19,356 bases of DNA from Gracilaria caudata (Eukaryota > Rhodophyta > Florideophyceae > Gracilariales > Gracilariaceae), in the NCBI GenBank assembly GCA_030374735.1, contig JASCIV010000459.1, positions 1 through 19,356 on the forward strand, given 5' to 3'. Below, in pieces: positions 9,290-17,452 of this stretch; within the stretch, counting starts at the first letter, position 1, and the number at the start of each line of letters is the position of its first letter. The notes under the pieces were generated by a model, which saw nothing but the letters and a program-made list of their open reading frames with translations, was not told the DNA's origin and made no database searches. A program made the translations under genes and the position numbers.

Positions 9290-9620
9290 GAGGATCGCAT
9301 CCATTCGAAGGTCGATAGTGACAGTGAGACAGAGTTGGTCTCAATACGCGAAGAAGGCAAACATGCCACACTAAAGCGTGCTGCAAGCAAATGACAAGAT
9401 GACAGTAGCTTTGAAACTCCACCGTCTTAATTTGTCGAAGAGGATTCATCGAGCCCTGCAGTCCAGATGACCCATCGCAGCCTATATCACATCAAGTAAG
9501 ATCCGCACGCTCGTCGTGTGCGGTACGACGCGGGTCTCTTAAGGGCGTTTCCAAACTTGGGGACGCCGTCCACAAGGACCTTGGTTGTTTAGAACATCAG
9601 CTGTATGATGGTGTGCTCGC
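9290..9620 (+). pseudogene. 3' fragment of the same family (copy A2)
   Basis: Weakly preserved C-terminal part. DSDSETE near 9316-9336 matches EHSDESDTEQ of copy A. A DDPSQPISH reading near 9467-9493 matches the SQPMSH/HPVSH segment that precedes the CaaX end. The following flank (AAACTTGGGGA, then TTGTTTAGAA) repeats the 3' flank of copy A at 9061-9102. The reading is broken by stops. This shows a tandem duplication older than copies A and C, or one decaying faster. Confidence 0.55.
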
Positions 9621-9859
9621 GTGAGTGCTTATATGAGTCTTGTATGACACCTGCAGTGCCGAAAACTTCCTATATCTGCTTGTAAGGTGGCGCATATAGA
9701 CCGAGAGAGAACCTGAAGGATGACAACCAAACGTAAAGGGATGGTTATGGATATTTACGTCCCATTTGCACCATGAGTGGCGGTAATCATCGATAGTTGT
9801 ACCCCTGCATTGATTTCGATTCATTCAAGTAGGAAAACCGGTGGCTCGCAAGATACTTT

Positions 9860-10045
9860 GTAGCGTACACTCAAATTACCCCGGACCATTGTTGAGGATC
9901 AAGAAAGTTCGAGCGCACGATATGATCACAAGCACGTGGCTGGAACTCCTATGTGTAAGACTCGTAGCGCCATACTTTCCCGCCGATATCCGCAACCCAA
10001 CTCTAGCGCTTGCCCTTCAACGCATATCTTGCTATCGCGAACAAA
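9860..10045 (+). repeat. Dispersed ~150-bp repeat, copy 1
   Basis: The core TTTCCCGCCGATATCC near 9976-9991, followed by AACTCTAGCGCTTGCCCTTC and CAACGCATAT, recurs at about 10330-10480 and 19140-19285. An upstream block (GTGGCTGGAACTCCTATGTG, then AAGACTC) also recurs. No coding potential is shared between the copies, and no terminal inverted repeats were seen. Confidence 0.65.
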
Positions 10046-10329
10046 ATATGAACTGGCCCTTTGAATGACGCCAACATAAGAAAACCGTCACAGTGCGAAT
10101 GCCGTGCGTTGGCAGTGGCGCGACAGGCATCATGCTCCTGGTGGAAACAATCCAGCACCAAGGGAGAAGACTGCTCTTGATTTAGCTTAAGGCTGCGAGT
10201 ACGACGGTACGAGGTGCAACATTCGCGACGGCGGCAATCGCTCAGATGTGAGGACAGGTATTACACGTACTCATATGCCACACTTTTCGCATTGCTGTCA
10301 TGAGACTTGGAGGTGCGAAGGTGAACAGC

Positions 10330-10480
10330 GCACGAAAACAACGTAACTTTACAGTCTTCATAAAAACGTGGCTTTTAGTTGTATCTGTAAGCCTCGTTCC
10401 CGCGACTTTTCTCAGCTCCACTCCAGCGCTTGCCCTTCAACGCATATGTTGCATTCGTGGACAGAACCGAAACCGTTAGC
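10330..10480 (+). repeat. Dispersed ~150-bp repeat, copy 2
   Basis: It shares ACGTGGCTTTTAGTTG, a TGTAAGCCTC block and the core CTCCAGCGCTTGCCCTTCAA with copies 1 and 3. The CCGCCGATATCC part is changed here. About 430 bp separate it from copy 1, which looks like a tandem arrangement. The DNA on to 10876 shows no gene. Confidence 0.6.
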
Positions 10481-10876
10481 CGCGTCACCATAATTCAGAA
10501 CCAATTATTCACTACCAACTGATGTGTCCAGTAGTACTAAGAGTCCCTAGTGAACTCACAGGGTCATGGAGCATTGCCTTACGCAGATGTGAGATAACAA
10601 AGAGTGGTTACGGGAGTTGAATGGAACCCAGCCCATCGGGAACGTAATGCTATCCATCTATGGACCAGAACGGCATTTAAGGGGAAAAGAAAAGGGTAAT
10701 TACGCCGAATTCATGTTCACGCAATTCCCAACAGCACGAAAATAATCTTAGATATATAAAACTGTTTGTTTAAAAGTTGTTCAGTCCTGCATGCTTAAAT
10801 TAATATTAGATGATGTCCGCAGGAGGCTCAATTCCGTGTGCTCGATTAAGTGGGATGCTTAAATGTCTCGCTAATA
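10481..10876. other. No gene seen; 3' flank of the CBM20 gene
   Basis: A/T-rich DNA holding the expected 3'UTR of the minus-strand CBM20 gene. ATATTA occurs three times near 10750-10880. I see no canonical AATAAA on the minus strand here and no open frame worth reporting. Confidence 0.5.
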
Positions 10877-11968
10877 TTAGCTTCTCCATCTATCTGTGAC
10901 GCGAATCAAAGTGTCTCCGCTCTCAGGTAGTGTTCGGTTATCCCCAGACTCCCAAACTTGTTCTCCGTTTGCATCTCTGAACACATACTTGTACCCCACC
11001 TCTCCTCCTGACACAAACATGTCGCTGCAGAACACATACCCGCGGTGCGATAGACACACCCCACTTTCAACGTCCCAGTTTCCCAACTCCTCACTGTTCC
11101 CAACCACTCGTATGCTTCCTGCAGCCATACGATCTCGAACCTTCGCCGGCAGACTATCGACGCGCAGCTCAAACTGAACCATCCACCCGTCAAACGCCGG
11201 CTCAGGTGGCGGATTGTGCGGTGGTGAGGTGTACGGACTGTCCGTTTCCTCGCACCGAGCGCGGCGTTCCTTTCTCCTCAGGATGTACAGTGGTTTGCCG
11301 TACTGTACCACATCCAAAGAGAAGCCCGCCTCATCCGCCATCTGAACCGCTAAGGATGACCACGACACCAGCAGTACCACGCTGCGAGGCGCGCTCATTG
11401 TCGCCACCGTCCTGAGTAGACGCAGTAGGGCGGGGTCTGAGGCGCCCTGCATGCGAAGCAGCCAAACAGTGCTCTCTCTCCAGTCAAACCCCTGAAGAGC
11501 AAGAGCCGTGGGCCACTTCCTGTCTTCGTGGCTGCATCTCACGTGCCAGCAGTACGGCGGCACATCCATGTTTTCTGAGACCACGTGAACCTGGCCCCGA
11601 GGCAGCAGCAGCGGGAGCTCTCCGAACACGACTCCCTGCCCGAAGAAGAAGCGTTTGAAAAGGGAGCTTATTATACCTTCTAACTTCTGCTCCCGCTGTG
11701 CTCGGAGTTTGCGGACGTCCGAACATCGACGCCTCCTGGTTGCACGACGGGCCTTTGCGGGCATAACACGTGGTCCCTGAAACGATGTTGACCTCGTGAG
11801 AGCGCGACCTGACACCGCGGTGAACGTCGCGTTCCCGTATTGTAAACATCGAGAAGCAACATCCGTGCGTGTCGAAGTATAGTCTCCTGGGAGCTCTGGA
11901 AGCGTAGGAGGGTTGTTGAAAGCTCCCAGGATGCCGGTCAGAAATGTAATAAATACCCCCAAGCACAT
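10877..11968 (-). CDS. Signal-peptide protein with C-terminal CBM20 starch-binding domain
   Basis: 363 residues, from an ATG at 11968, 243 bp downstream of a TATA box. Residues 1-17 (MCLGVFITFLTGILGAF) form a hydrophobic signal. Residues 70-95 are very basic (ATRRRRCSDVRK). Residues 110-235 form a domain I cannot name. Its alternating hydrophobic strands and the final GFSLDVVQYGKPLYILRR weakly suggest the C-terminal half of a Rossmann methyltransferase-like fold. Residues 262-363 are a CBM20 domain: GNW at 296-298, GYKY at 325-328, VWE at 338-340 and NR at 344-345, which are the usual starch-site residues. CBM20 binds starch or glycogen, so the protein probably docks on storage glucan. The stretch after the signal could also be a plastid transit region, since GAF followed by Pro-rich sequence recalls the AF motif of secondary plastids; not certain. 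A decayed paralogue lies at 14430-13385. Confidence 0.8.
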   Translation of the reverse strand: MCLGVFITFLTGILGAFNNPPTLPELPGDYTSTRTDVASRCLQYGNATFTAVSGRALTRSTSFQGPRVMPAKARRATRRRRCSDVRKLRAQREQKLEGIISSLFKRFFFGQGVVFGELPLLLPRGQVHVVSENMDVPPYCWHVRCSHEDRKWPTALALQGFDWRESTVWLLRMQGASDPALLRLLRTVATMSAPRSVVLLVSWSSLAVQMADEAGFSLDVVQYGKPLYILRRKERRARCEETDSPYTSPPHNPPPEPAFDGWMVQFELRVDSLPAKVRDRMAAGSIRVVGNSEELGNWDVESGVCLSHRGYVFCSDMFVSGGEVGYKYVFRDANGEQVWESGDNRTLPESGDTLIRVTDRWRS

Positions 11969-12210
11969 TTTGTGGTGATGGAAATGTGCGGAAGTAGAGG
12001 ATAGTTGGAAGGGTTTTGGGGGATATATTCCAGTTCTTCGGATCGGAAAAGGAAAAATACGACGCGAGGGAGTAAAGCTGAAGAGAGGGTTTGTTTCCGT
12101 ATACTGAGAAGCAACAATAACAACTCCGGAAACTAGGCACTGTGAAAGAACTGCAGTTGAAAGAAAGAAAGAGATGGCTGGTAGGTATTGAAAGGCAACT
12201 GGGATGACGC

Positions 12211-12219
12211 CTTTTATAG
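12211..12219 (-). promoter_or_regulatory. TATA box for the CBM20 gene
   Basis: It reads CTATAAAAG on the minus strand, 243 bp upstream of the ATG at 11968. Transcription would start near 12180-12190, giving a ~210-nt 5'UTR. Confidence 0.6.
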
Positions 12220-12259
12220 TGTTTGAAAGGACATAAAAACAAGCCAGTCAGCAAGTTTT

Positions 12260-13384
12260 TCCTTACGTGTCATTCCAAATGATGCACTTCCAAGAGAGGC
12301 ATTTCCACGTCATTTCGTTTGTCTCAATTCCAGGAAGTTTGCGTGGAGCCCTTCAGTACCTGTTGGGTGGACTCTCTTGCCATTGCTTCATTTCCGAATC
12401 CAAACATTTCTGAATCCAATCTTGCTGACACTCCTCCCCTCAAAGCTCTGTGTTAATTTCGGACATAATCTCACTTTCAAATTATGTTCAACAGGCTGAG
12501 CGATATGGCTGGTCATTCCATCGAAACATAGATGACAACACTTACGCCTCTCTTGGAACATATTCATAGACCAGTGTCCGATCTGCATTTTGACACGCTG
12601 TAGATCGGGAAATAATGGAGAAGGACGAATTGGGAAACTGAAAGGAGCGAATGTTGGGAATCTCCAATTTTCGAATTTGTTCAGCAGGCAAGCGAATGTA
12701 TAATAATTAACTCTAGGAAACGGGGATATTTGTTTAGATGTCGCAGAATCATATTTTGATGTTTAGAGTGGTGGGGAGATGCACGAATCCCGATGTGGAA
12801 GACGTAAACAAAGAGGAGAAAACTGAGATCAGAAGCTGACTTACAGCGTGTTGATTTCTATACACCAGGGCGCAGGGCACACTTAACACTATAGGTCGGA
12901 AATGACAACGCAACTATTTCTGTGCTCTGACAAGGAGCTCTTCACAAGGTTTAAGTCTGTTGAGTCTCCTTGGCACTGTCGTCAATATCATCCATGATGA
13001 AGAAGCCTATTCTAAATCATCTCGTAAGCTCCGTAAAAAAATCTTTTTAAACACTTAAACGCCTTTGCCATCGGTGAATTAATCGTCTCGGAATGGTCAC
13101 GATATTTGCAAAGGACGAACGCATTACTGTGGATGAAGTACGCCATCTTCCAAAGTGAAAATCTCGAACATGAACGTAACGAGATTGCATCGGCTGCATC
13201 TCGTTTAGAAAGATTATCTAATTATCTTGAGCGTAGTTGAGAAAACCTTCACTGCGCTATATTCATTTCGTTTTCATGATACGTGTTTTGATCTTTTTGG
13301 TGAACCTCTTTTTCCCTTGTGATTTGTTTTGTAAAAATTGAGATGTTCTCGGGTCAAGAACGTACTGCTGCTTCCAGACTGGAG
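12260..13384. other. Intergenic, no convincing gene
   Basis: About 1.1 kb with only short frames. One 35-codon frame at 13133-13240 (+) reads as a Glu/Arg/Ser-rich helix (NEIASAASRLERL), possibly a remnant; nothing supports expression. I see no RNA gene. Confidence 0.45.
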
Positions 13385-14430
13385 TCAGAGATCATCGAAG
13401 GTGTACAGCTCATTAGTTGTGAATGTTCTGCCATGAGTTCCCAGCAGAGCTTTTCTTCTCTTGACATGCCCTTTTTCCATGTCGTCATCTTTGAATAAAA
13501 TCCATACCATATATCCATCCATCAAGATTACGACTTTCAAACCAAACAAAACCTGATGATCAACAAAGAGGCACAGATTCTCCATACTCTCCCACCTAGA
13601 CCTCCAATACCGTTTTTGTCGTGGATGCAATTGCACAGAACTGTCAGTGCTAATCAAGTAGATCGACGACACTACGACATTTTGCTCCACATCTTTGCAT
13701 TCCGTTACACTTTGTCCAGATCCACAAACAATTCCCTAAACACGAGAGGACCAAAAGCCTCCAACCGGATCCCGTCCCCCACCACCCATTTTCCCGGTGC
13801 TGTGCAGCTTCCAACCACCTTTGCGCACCCGCTCTTCAACTATGGACCGCACATGGTAGGGAATTCATTCCACCTCCAACCTAAACTGAGACACCCTTTC
13901 GCGAACCGCTGGCGCGGGTGCTGGACTGCACATGAAAGACACATGTCATGCACAGGCAGTCAGAATCCTCCTCCGATACGGGCGCTGCCTTCCTTCGTAG
14001 CAAATAAAGCGGGCTTCCGTATTGGAGAATGTCCATCGAAAAGCCTGCTGTATCGGCTACATCGGTTACATCCACTACTGCTTGCGACGAACATGACATC
14101 AACAAAAGGACTCTGCAGTGCGCACTTATTTCCCCCATTGCCTTGAGATGTTGCTTCAGAACGGCATCCGATGTGTCCTGCAAAAGCAACACCCACATCG
14201 TGCTCCGGTCGAACTCCGCATCGCACATGAATATCGAACGGGGCCCCGTTCTTTTTCGGGGAGATGACAAAGGTTAGTGCCCTTGGTAGTAGGATGGGGA
14301 GCTCCAGGATTGCCACTGCATGACCATAACAGAATCAACGAAGAATGAAAGAGAATTGTTCCCTAAGTTTCTCTTTGTCGGGGCGCTCGGACCTGGAGTT
14401 CATTTTGGTACGGTTCTTTTGTTTCATGGT
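13385..14430 (-). pseudogene. Decayed paralogue of the CBM20 gene
   Basis: Read on the minus strand, several frames align in order to the gene at 11968-10877. KEKLREQFSFILR then a TGA (about 14375-14340) matches the KLRAQREQKLEG/SSLFKR region. AILELPILLPR matches FGELPLLLPR. MWVLLLQDTSD matches VWLLRMQGASD. AGFSMDILQYGSPLYLLRR matches AGFSLDVVQYGKPLYILRR. A CBM20-like part begins QFRLEVE, then TGA, and continues with GGGDG and FRELFVD near 13860-13720. The end (KVVILMDGYMVWI near 13545-13508, stop 13385-13387) loosely matches YKYVFRDANGEQVWE. It needs at least two stops and two frame changes to be ignored. The decay of the sugar-binding residues (no GNW) means it no longer codes a working starch-binding module. 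Confidence 0.7.
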
Positions 14431-14857
14431 GTTCTTGGGAACGAAAATTGCGAGAAAAGAACCCTTCTAACCTCCGAGCACTTTCGCATGCATGACACAA
14501 TCTTTGTAAAGATTGACAGCTTTTGGTGTCTACAATGTTACGAAAGATACCAAATTTTGCAGAATATGATCCATATCCTAGGGGAAAGCCAAACACAAAA
14601 GGAAGATTGGATGGAGAGAACGAATGCGCTCATTAGAAAGTAGCGTAGACTAGCGTTTACTCTGCTCTCATCATATTTTTCCTTGCATGGAAAAGCACTG
14701 AGGACAATTATTGATTGATTTGTGAGAGGAGTTGTTCAAAACAATGCGGGGAGAGGAGTCTCTAGAAATCTGGGAGCTTGAGAGGAGGACTCTCTCAAGA
14801 TTAGGAGCTTCAATTGATTATTGCTTGCTCATCATCACCTGACTCGTAATATTTTTG
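14431..14857. other. Intergenic, no gene supported
   Basis: A 108-codon + frame (14320-14643) overlaps the decayed CBM20 paralogue and is best read as its antisense. The rest has short direct repeats of GGGAGCTT/GGAGGA(G)TCTCT around 14750-14815. Nothing else is seen. Confidence 0.4.
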
Positions 14858-15104
14858 CAGCTGACAGGTAGTACGTCAATGATCTATTAAGAGAAGGAGA
14901 GCGCATTTTTTCAAGCTAAAGCATGTTTCCCCTCCTGCAGTGTTCTGTATAAGAGGAGGAGCGCCAACCGCTTGGGATGCTCAAGCTTCTCCGTCGCCGT
15001 ACTCAATTCAAAGTTCTTCAGAAGCGAGAACATTCCTTTGGAAGATTGAATGTTACGAAGGATTCTGGCGTCAAACTGCGTCGTTTCAGTGCAATTTGAA
15101 GGAA
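14858..15104 (+). promoter_or_regulatory. Promoter and 5'UTR block of the intact family member
   Basis: Very similar to 17197-17450 upstream of copy C. Shared elements in order: GCTGACA, a TACGTCA motif (14872-14878; CRE/bZIP-like), GGAGAGCGCATTTTT, a TATA box GTATAAGA (14947-14954), then GAGGAGCGCC immediately downstream. The ATG follows the TATA box by about 160 bp. Conservation of both the elements and their spacing in two duplicates, one of them with a dead gene, fits shared descent and marks the transcription unit. Confidence 0.65.
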
Positions 15105-15111
15105 CAAAAAG

Positions 15112-16857
15112 ATGACAAGCGGGGTTCGATCAAAAAATCGCCCTCGTTCCGAGATTGAGGGCGAAAGTGGATATGTTATCGAAAGCGTTGCGAAGGAAAA
15201 TGAACGATTGAAGGCTATGGTGGATTTTAAGAAGAACATGAAGCAGGGAGAATACATTGACCATGACCTTTATCGTGGGGATGTGCGTGTGCTTAGTGCT
15301 TTGTCGAGCTCTGTCGATGAGAACATTAAGCACAAGAATGAAGGCAAGAGCGCAAACATGCGTGAAGCCCCAAAGGCCAAGTTCGTTCACGTAAGCGCCA
15401 TGGGTAAGAAACTTCGGGGTTTTATATGGAAACTGACGGGTAAAATGAACTGTTTTGGGAAGAGCAGTGCAAGGAAGGCCGAAATAGTCGAATCTGAAGT
15501 TGGAAGCCCTATCAAAGTTGATACCCAGCCCACTTCGCTCGGGAGTCGTGGCGAGTCTTCGAAGTATCAGGAAGAGGTGGATTCAGTCTCACAAGCACAT
15601 GGTGGCAAAGCCGCAAAACAAACCAACGGGGGCATAGAAGGAACGGTAACTAATAGACAGGAAGAAGTTGCAGAGAGCCCGGAAATGAATGATATCTCGA
15701 AAATTGAAGAAGGCATAATACCACGCCGAGTTAAGAGTATGGTAGGAAGTGGGGAGAATTTTTCGGTTGTGAAAAAAGGCATGATAGAGCGTACTCTTGA
15801 GAAGCTGAGATCCACTGGGAGCTTCGTTTTTAACGAGCCACGCTCTGTGATCAATCAAGAACGAGAGACCCTGGGCGATAATTTCCTTCCAGACCAAGAC
15901 CCCCGCCAGGATTCGAGGAGTTTAGTGGATGCGCTCCACGAGCACCGTGTAAGAAATACTGAAAAAGAAAATGATGTGAATGTATTCTTGCGCTCTGGAA
16001 AGGGATCCGATAGAGACTCGAATCCATCGTCAGAAGTGAAGGGAGAGAATGAAGTAACCAAAGACGTTTCCGGCGCTGATGTGGATTCCAAACCGGTGCC
16101 TGCAACCTATGTTCCATATGGTAATGTGAAACGTCTACGGAGCTTGTTTGAAGAGGACTCTCCAGAGCTCCCTAACAACGCGTTTTTGAACGAGACATCA
16201 ACGGGAGAAGCCGAAATCGCTAATGATTATAATTTGCCTGTTGACGAACCATCGCGTCTTTGTTCGAATAGTTCTGCAGACATTAGCAACGCAAAGTCTA
16301 TCGTCGAAGGGAACGAATACGATGCACCTGCGACTTGCATTCCATCCGGTGATGTGAGGAAGATGAGAAGTTTATTTGAGGGAGACTCTGATGTTCCACA
16401 CAATGTTGTCGTTCATTCCGTTTCCTCAGCATCGAAAGCCATGGGAGTCTTTTCAGGGCTCGAACTGTCGAATGAGGTTGGTAAGCGTCGAGCGCAAAAG
16501 GTCATAACGGAGGTAATGTGTGATGGAGATGGTGGTGAAGCGCCACCGCACTCACATTTACAAGACCTTTCATCCCATCTACTGGGTCATGTGGAGAAAA
16601 AGAAGTCTCTATTCGACTCTTCTTCCTCCGACGCAAAGATATGTGATGAAAAAGTGAAGGCCGTGATAGAAAATGAACCACTTCATGCTGGTTTATCTTA
16701 CGATAGTGCAGTCTTTGACGAAGATGAAGAAGGTGACGAAGTCAATAACACCGAGTTGCAAGTGCAATCGAAAACAAACGGCGGTGTTTTCGAAGGAACG
16801 GATGCAAAAAAAACGAATGTAATGAAGGTACCGAGCGTGGAGCGCACGAGAGCATAG
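15112..16857 (+). CDS. Xin-repeat-like protein, near-intact family member (frame 1)
   Basis: 581 residues in the first frame, hydrophilic and Ser/Glu/Lys-rich; the family is not one I can name. ATG 15112 aligns with the ATG of copy C at 17453. Residues 20-45 could form a short coiled coil (ENERLKAMVDFKK). Residues 96-122 form a basic amphipathic patch (GKKLRGFIWKL). RSTGSFVFNEP at 233-243 is conserved in copies A and C. Two close repeats follow: PATYVPYGNVKRLRSLFEED at 330-349 and PATCIPSGDVRKMRSLFEGD at 406-425. A weaker third is GHVEKKKSLFDS at 492-503. The GDVxxxRxLFE core has exactly the spacing of the animal Xin repeat, which binds actin filaments; that link is inference. The frame ends in ERTRA at 16857, but the sequence conserved with copy A continues in the -1 frame to 17114, ending in a CaaX box, so the true product may be 667 residues. 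Confidence 0.75.
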   Translation: MTSGVRSKNRPRSEIEGESGYVIESVAKENERLKAMVDFKKNMKQGEYIDHDLYRGDVRVLSALSSSVDENIKHKNEGKSANMREAPKAKFVHVSAMGKKLRGFIWKLTGKMNCFGKSSARKAEIVESEVGSPIKVDTQPTSLGSRGESSKYQEEVDSVSQAHGGKAAKQTNGGIEGTVTNRQEEVAESPEMNDISKIEEGIIPRRVKSMVGSGENFSVVKKGMIERTLEKLRSTGSFVFNEPRSVINQERETLGDNFLPDQDPRQDSRSLVDALHEHRVRNTEKENDVNVFLRSGKGSDRDSNPSSEVKGENEVTKDVSGADVDSKPVPATYVPYGNVKRLRSLFEEDSPELPNNAFLNETSTGEAEIANDYNLPVDEPSRLCSNSSADISNAKSIVEGNEYDAPATCIPSGDVRKMRSLFEGDSDVPHNVVVHSVSSASKAMGVFSGLELSNEVGKRRAQKVITEVMCDGDGGEAPPHSHLQDLSSHLLGHVEKKKSLFDSSSSDAKICDEKVKAVIENEPLHAGLSYDSAVFDEDEEGDEVNNTELQVQSKTNGGVFEGTDAKKTNVMKVPSVERTRA

Positions 16858-16864
16858 TCGTGCG
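16806..16864 (+). promoter_or_regulatory. Candidate -1 frameshift site with downstream hairpin
   Basis: In frame, GCA AAA AAA ACG (16804-16815) contains the heptamer A AAA AAA, an X XXY YYZ type slippery sequence inside an A8 run. A -1 slip moves reading into a frame open for 100 codons. Thirty bases later CGCACGA (16843-16849) and TCGTGCG (16858-16864) form a perfect 7-bp stem with an 8-nt loop holding the frame-1 stop TAG. The spacer is longer than the usual 5-9 nt, so programmed frameshifting is only a possibility. A lost A in the run (mutation or read error) explains the data equally well. Confidence 0.35.
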
Positions 16865-17114
16865 AGATAACAATGGTGTTAATGACTCGCAGGGCGATAG
16901 TGGGCACGGCGACAAGATTGAGACCAAACAGATCTCGGTATTGATGCAAGACAATAATCCCGCAGTGGCGGGGGCTGTGAGCAGGGAACGGTATGAGAGC
17001 AGATCAGACAGCTCACAAGTTCACATGGTAGAGTCTTCTGATAGCTCACCTGGTAGCTCTGATGACCTCGCACACCCGGTGTCTCACCTAGTGGGATCGT
17101 GCTCGCTTATGTAA
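16812..17114 (+). CDS. -1-frame C-terminal extension ending in a CaaX box
   Basis: 100 codons open in the -1 frame relative to 15112-16857. ESIVVRDNNGVND aligns with ERAVVQNDNDGMD of decayed copy A, and HPVSHLVGSCSLM aligns with QPMSHFVGSCSLM at the same place. Conservation of this end in two diverged copies shows the extension is genuine ancestral coding sequence and not a chance frame. The last four residues, CSLM, fit a CaaX box (Cys, two small or aliphatic residues, Met), the type normally farnesylated. The protein would then be membrane-anchored by its C-terminus. Confidence 0.65.
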   Translation, partial: NECNEGTERGAHESIVVRDNNGVNDSQGDSGHGDKIETKQISVLMQDNNPAVAGAVSRERYESRSDSSQVHMVESSDSSPGSSDDLAHPVSHLVGSCSLM

Positions 17115-17147
17115 TTCAAGTCAGGGTTGGAGGCTCCAAATGCTGTT

Positions 17148-17153
17148 AATAAA
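17148..17153 (+). terminator. Candidate polyadenylation signal (AATAAA)
   Basis: AATAAA 34 bp after the stop at 17114, in the context GTTAATAAACTTGAGG. Copy A has the aligned but weaker CATAAACTTGGG at 9059. The placement supports 17114 rather than 16857 as the end of the coding region. Confidence 0.45.
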
Positions 17154-17196
17154 CTTGAGGATTTCGCGCACAACATGTTTGTTTGTTTAGAATGTC

Positions 17197-17452
17197 GGCT
17201 GACATATTACGTCAATAATCTATCATAATCAGGAGAGCGCATTTTTGCGAGCTACAACATGCTTCCTCTCCTGCCCAGTTCTCTATAAAAGGGAGGAGCG
17301 CCAGACCCTTGCGATGCTGAATCTTCAGTTGCCACACTAACTCGAAAAACACGAATCTTCTTGAAGAGGGTTTTTTTCTTGGAAGTTTGATTGATACGAA
17401 GGAGAAGGGCTTTAAACAAGTGACATTTCAGTACAATACGGAAAATCGGAAG
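17197..17452 (+). promoter_or_regulatory. Promoter and 5'UTR block of copy C
   Basis: Duplicate of 14858-15104: TACGTCA at 17208-17214, GGAGAGCGCATTTTTG, TATA box CTATAAAAG from 17283 and GGGAGGAGCGCC just after it. The ATG at 17453 is 169 bp downstream of the TATA box. The core promoter is, if anything, closer to consensus than that of the intact gene, although the gene behind it is broken. Confidence 0.6.

Noticed and set aside
13556..14146. 196-codon plus frame rich in His, Pro and Ser
   Set aside because: It is antisense to the decayed CBM20 paralogue, whose minus-strand pieces align to the live gene in order.
14320..14643. 108-codon plus frame as a small gene
   Set aside because: Part of it is antisense to the 5' end of the decayed CBM20 paralogue, and it has no promoter motif or recognisable domain.
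15388..15480. Alternative start at an internal ATG-GGT (15400) with a possible myristoylation signal
   Set aside because: Copy C has a similar ATG-GGT after its broken first piece, but in the near-intact gene the frame upstream is open and conserved with copy C from ATG 15112, so the upstream start is preferred.
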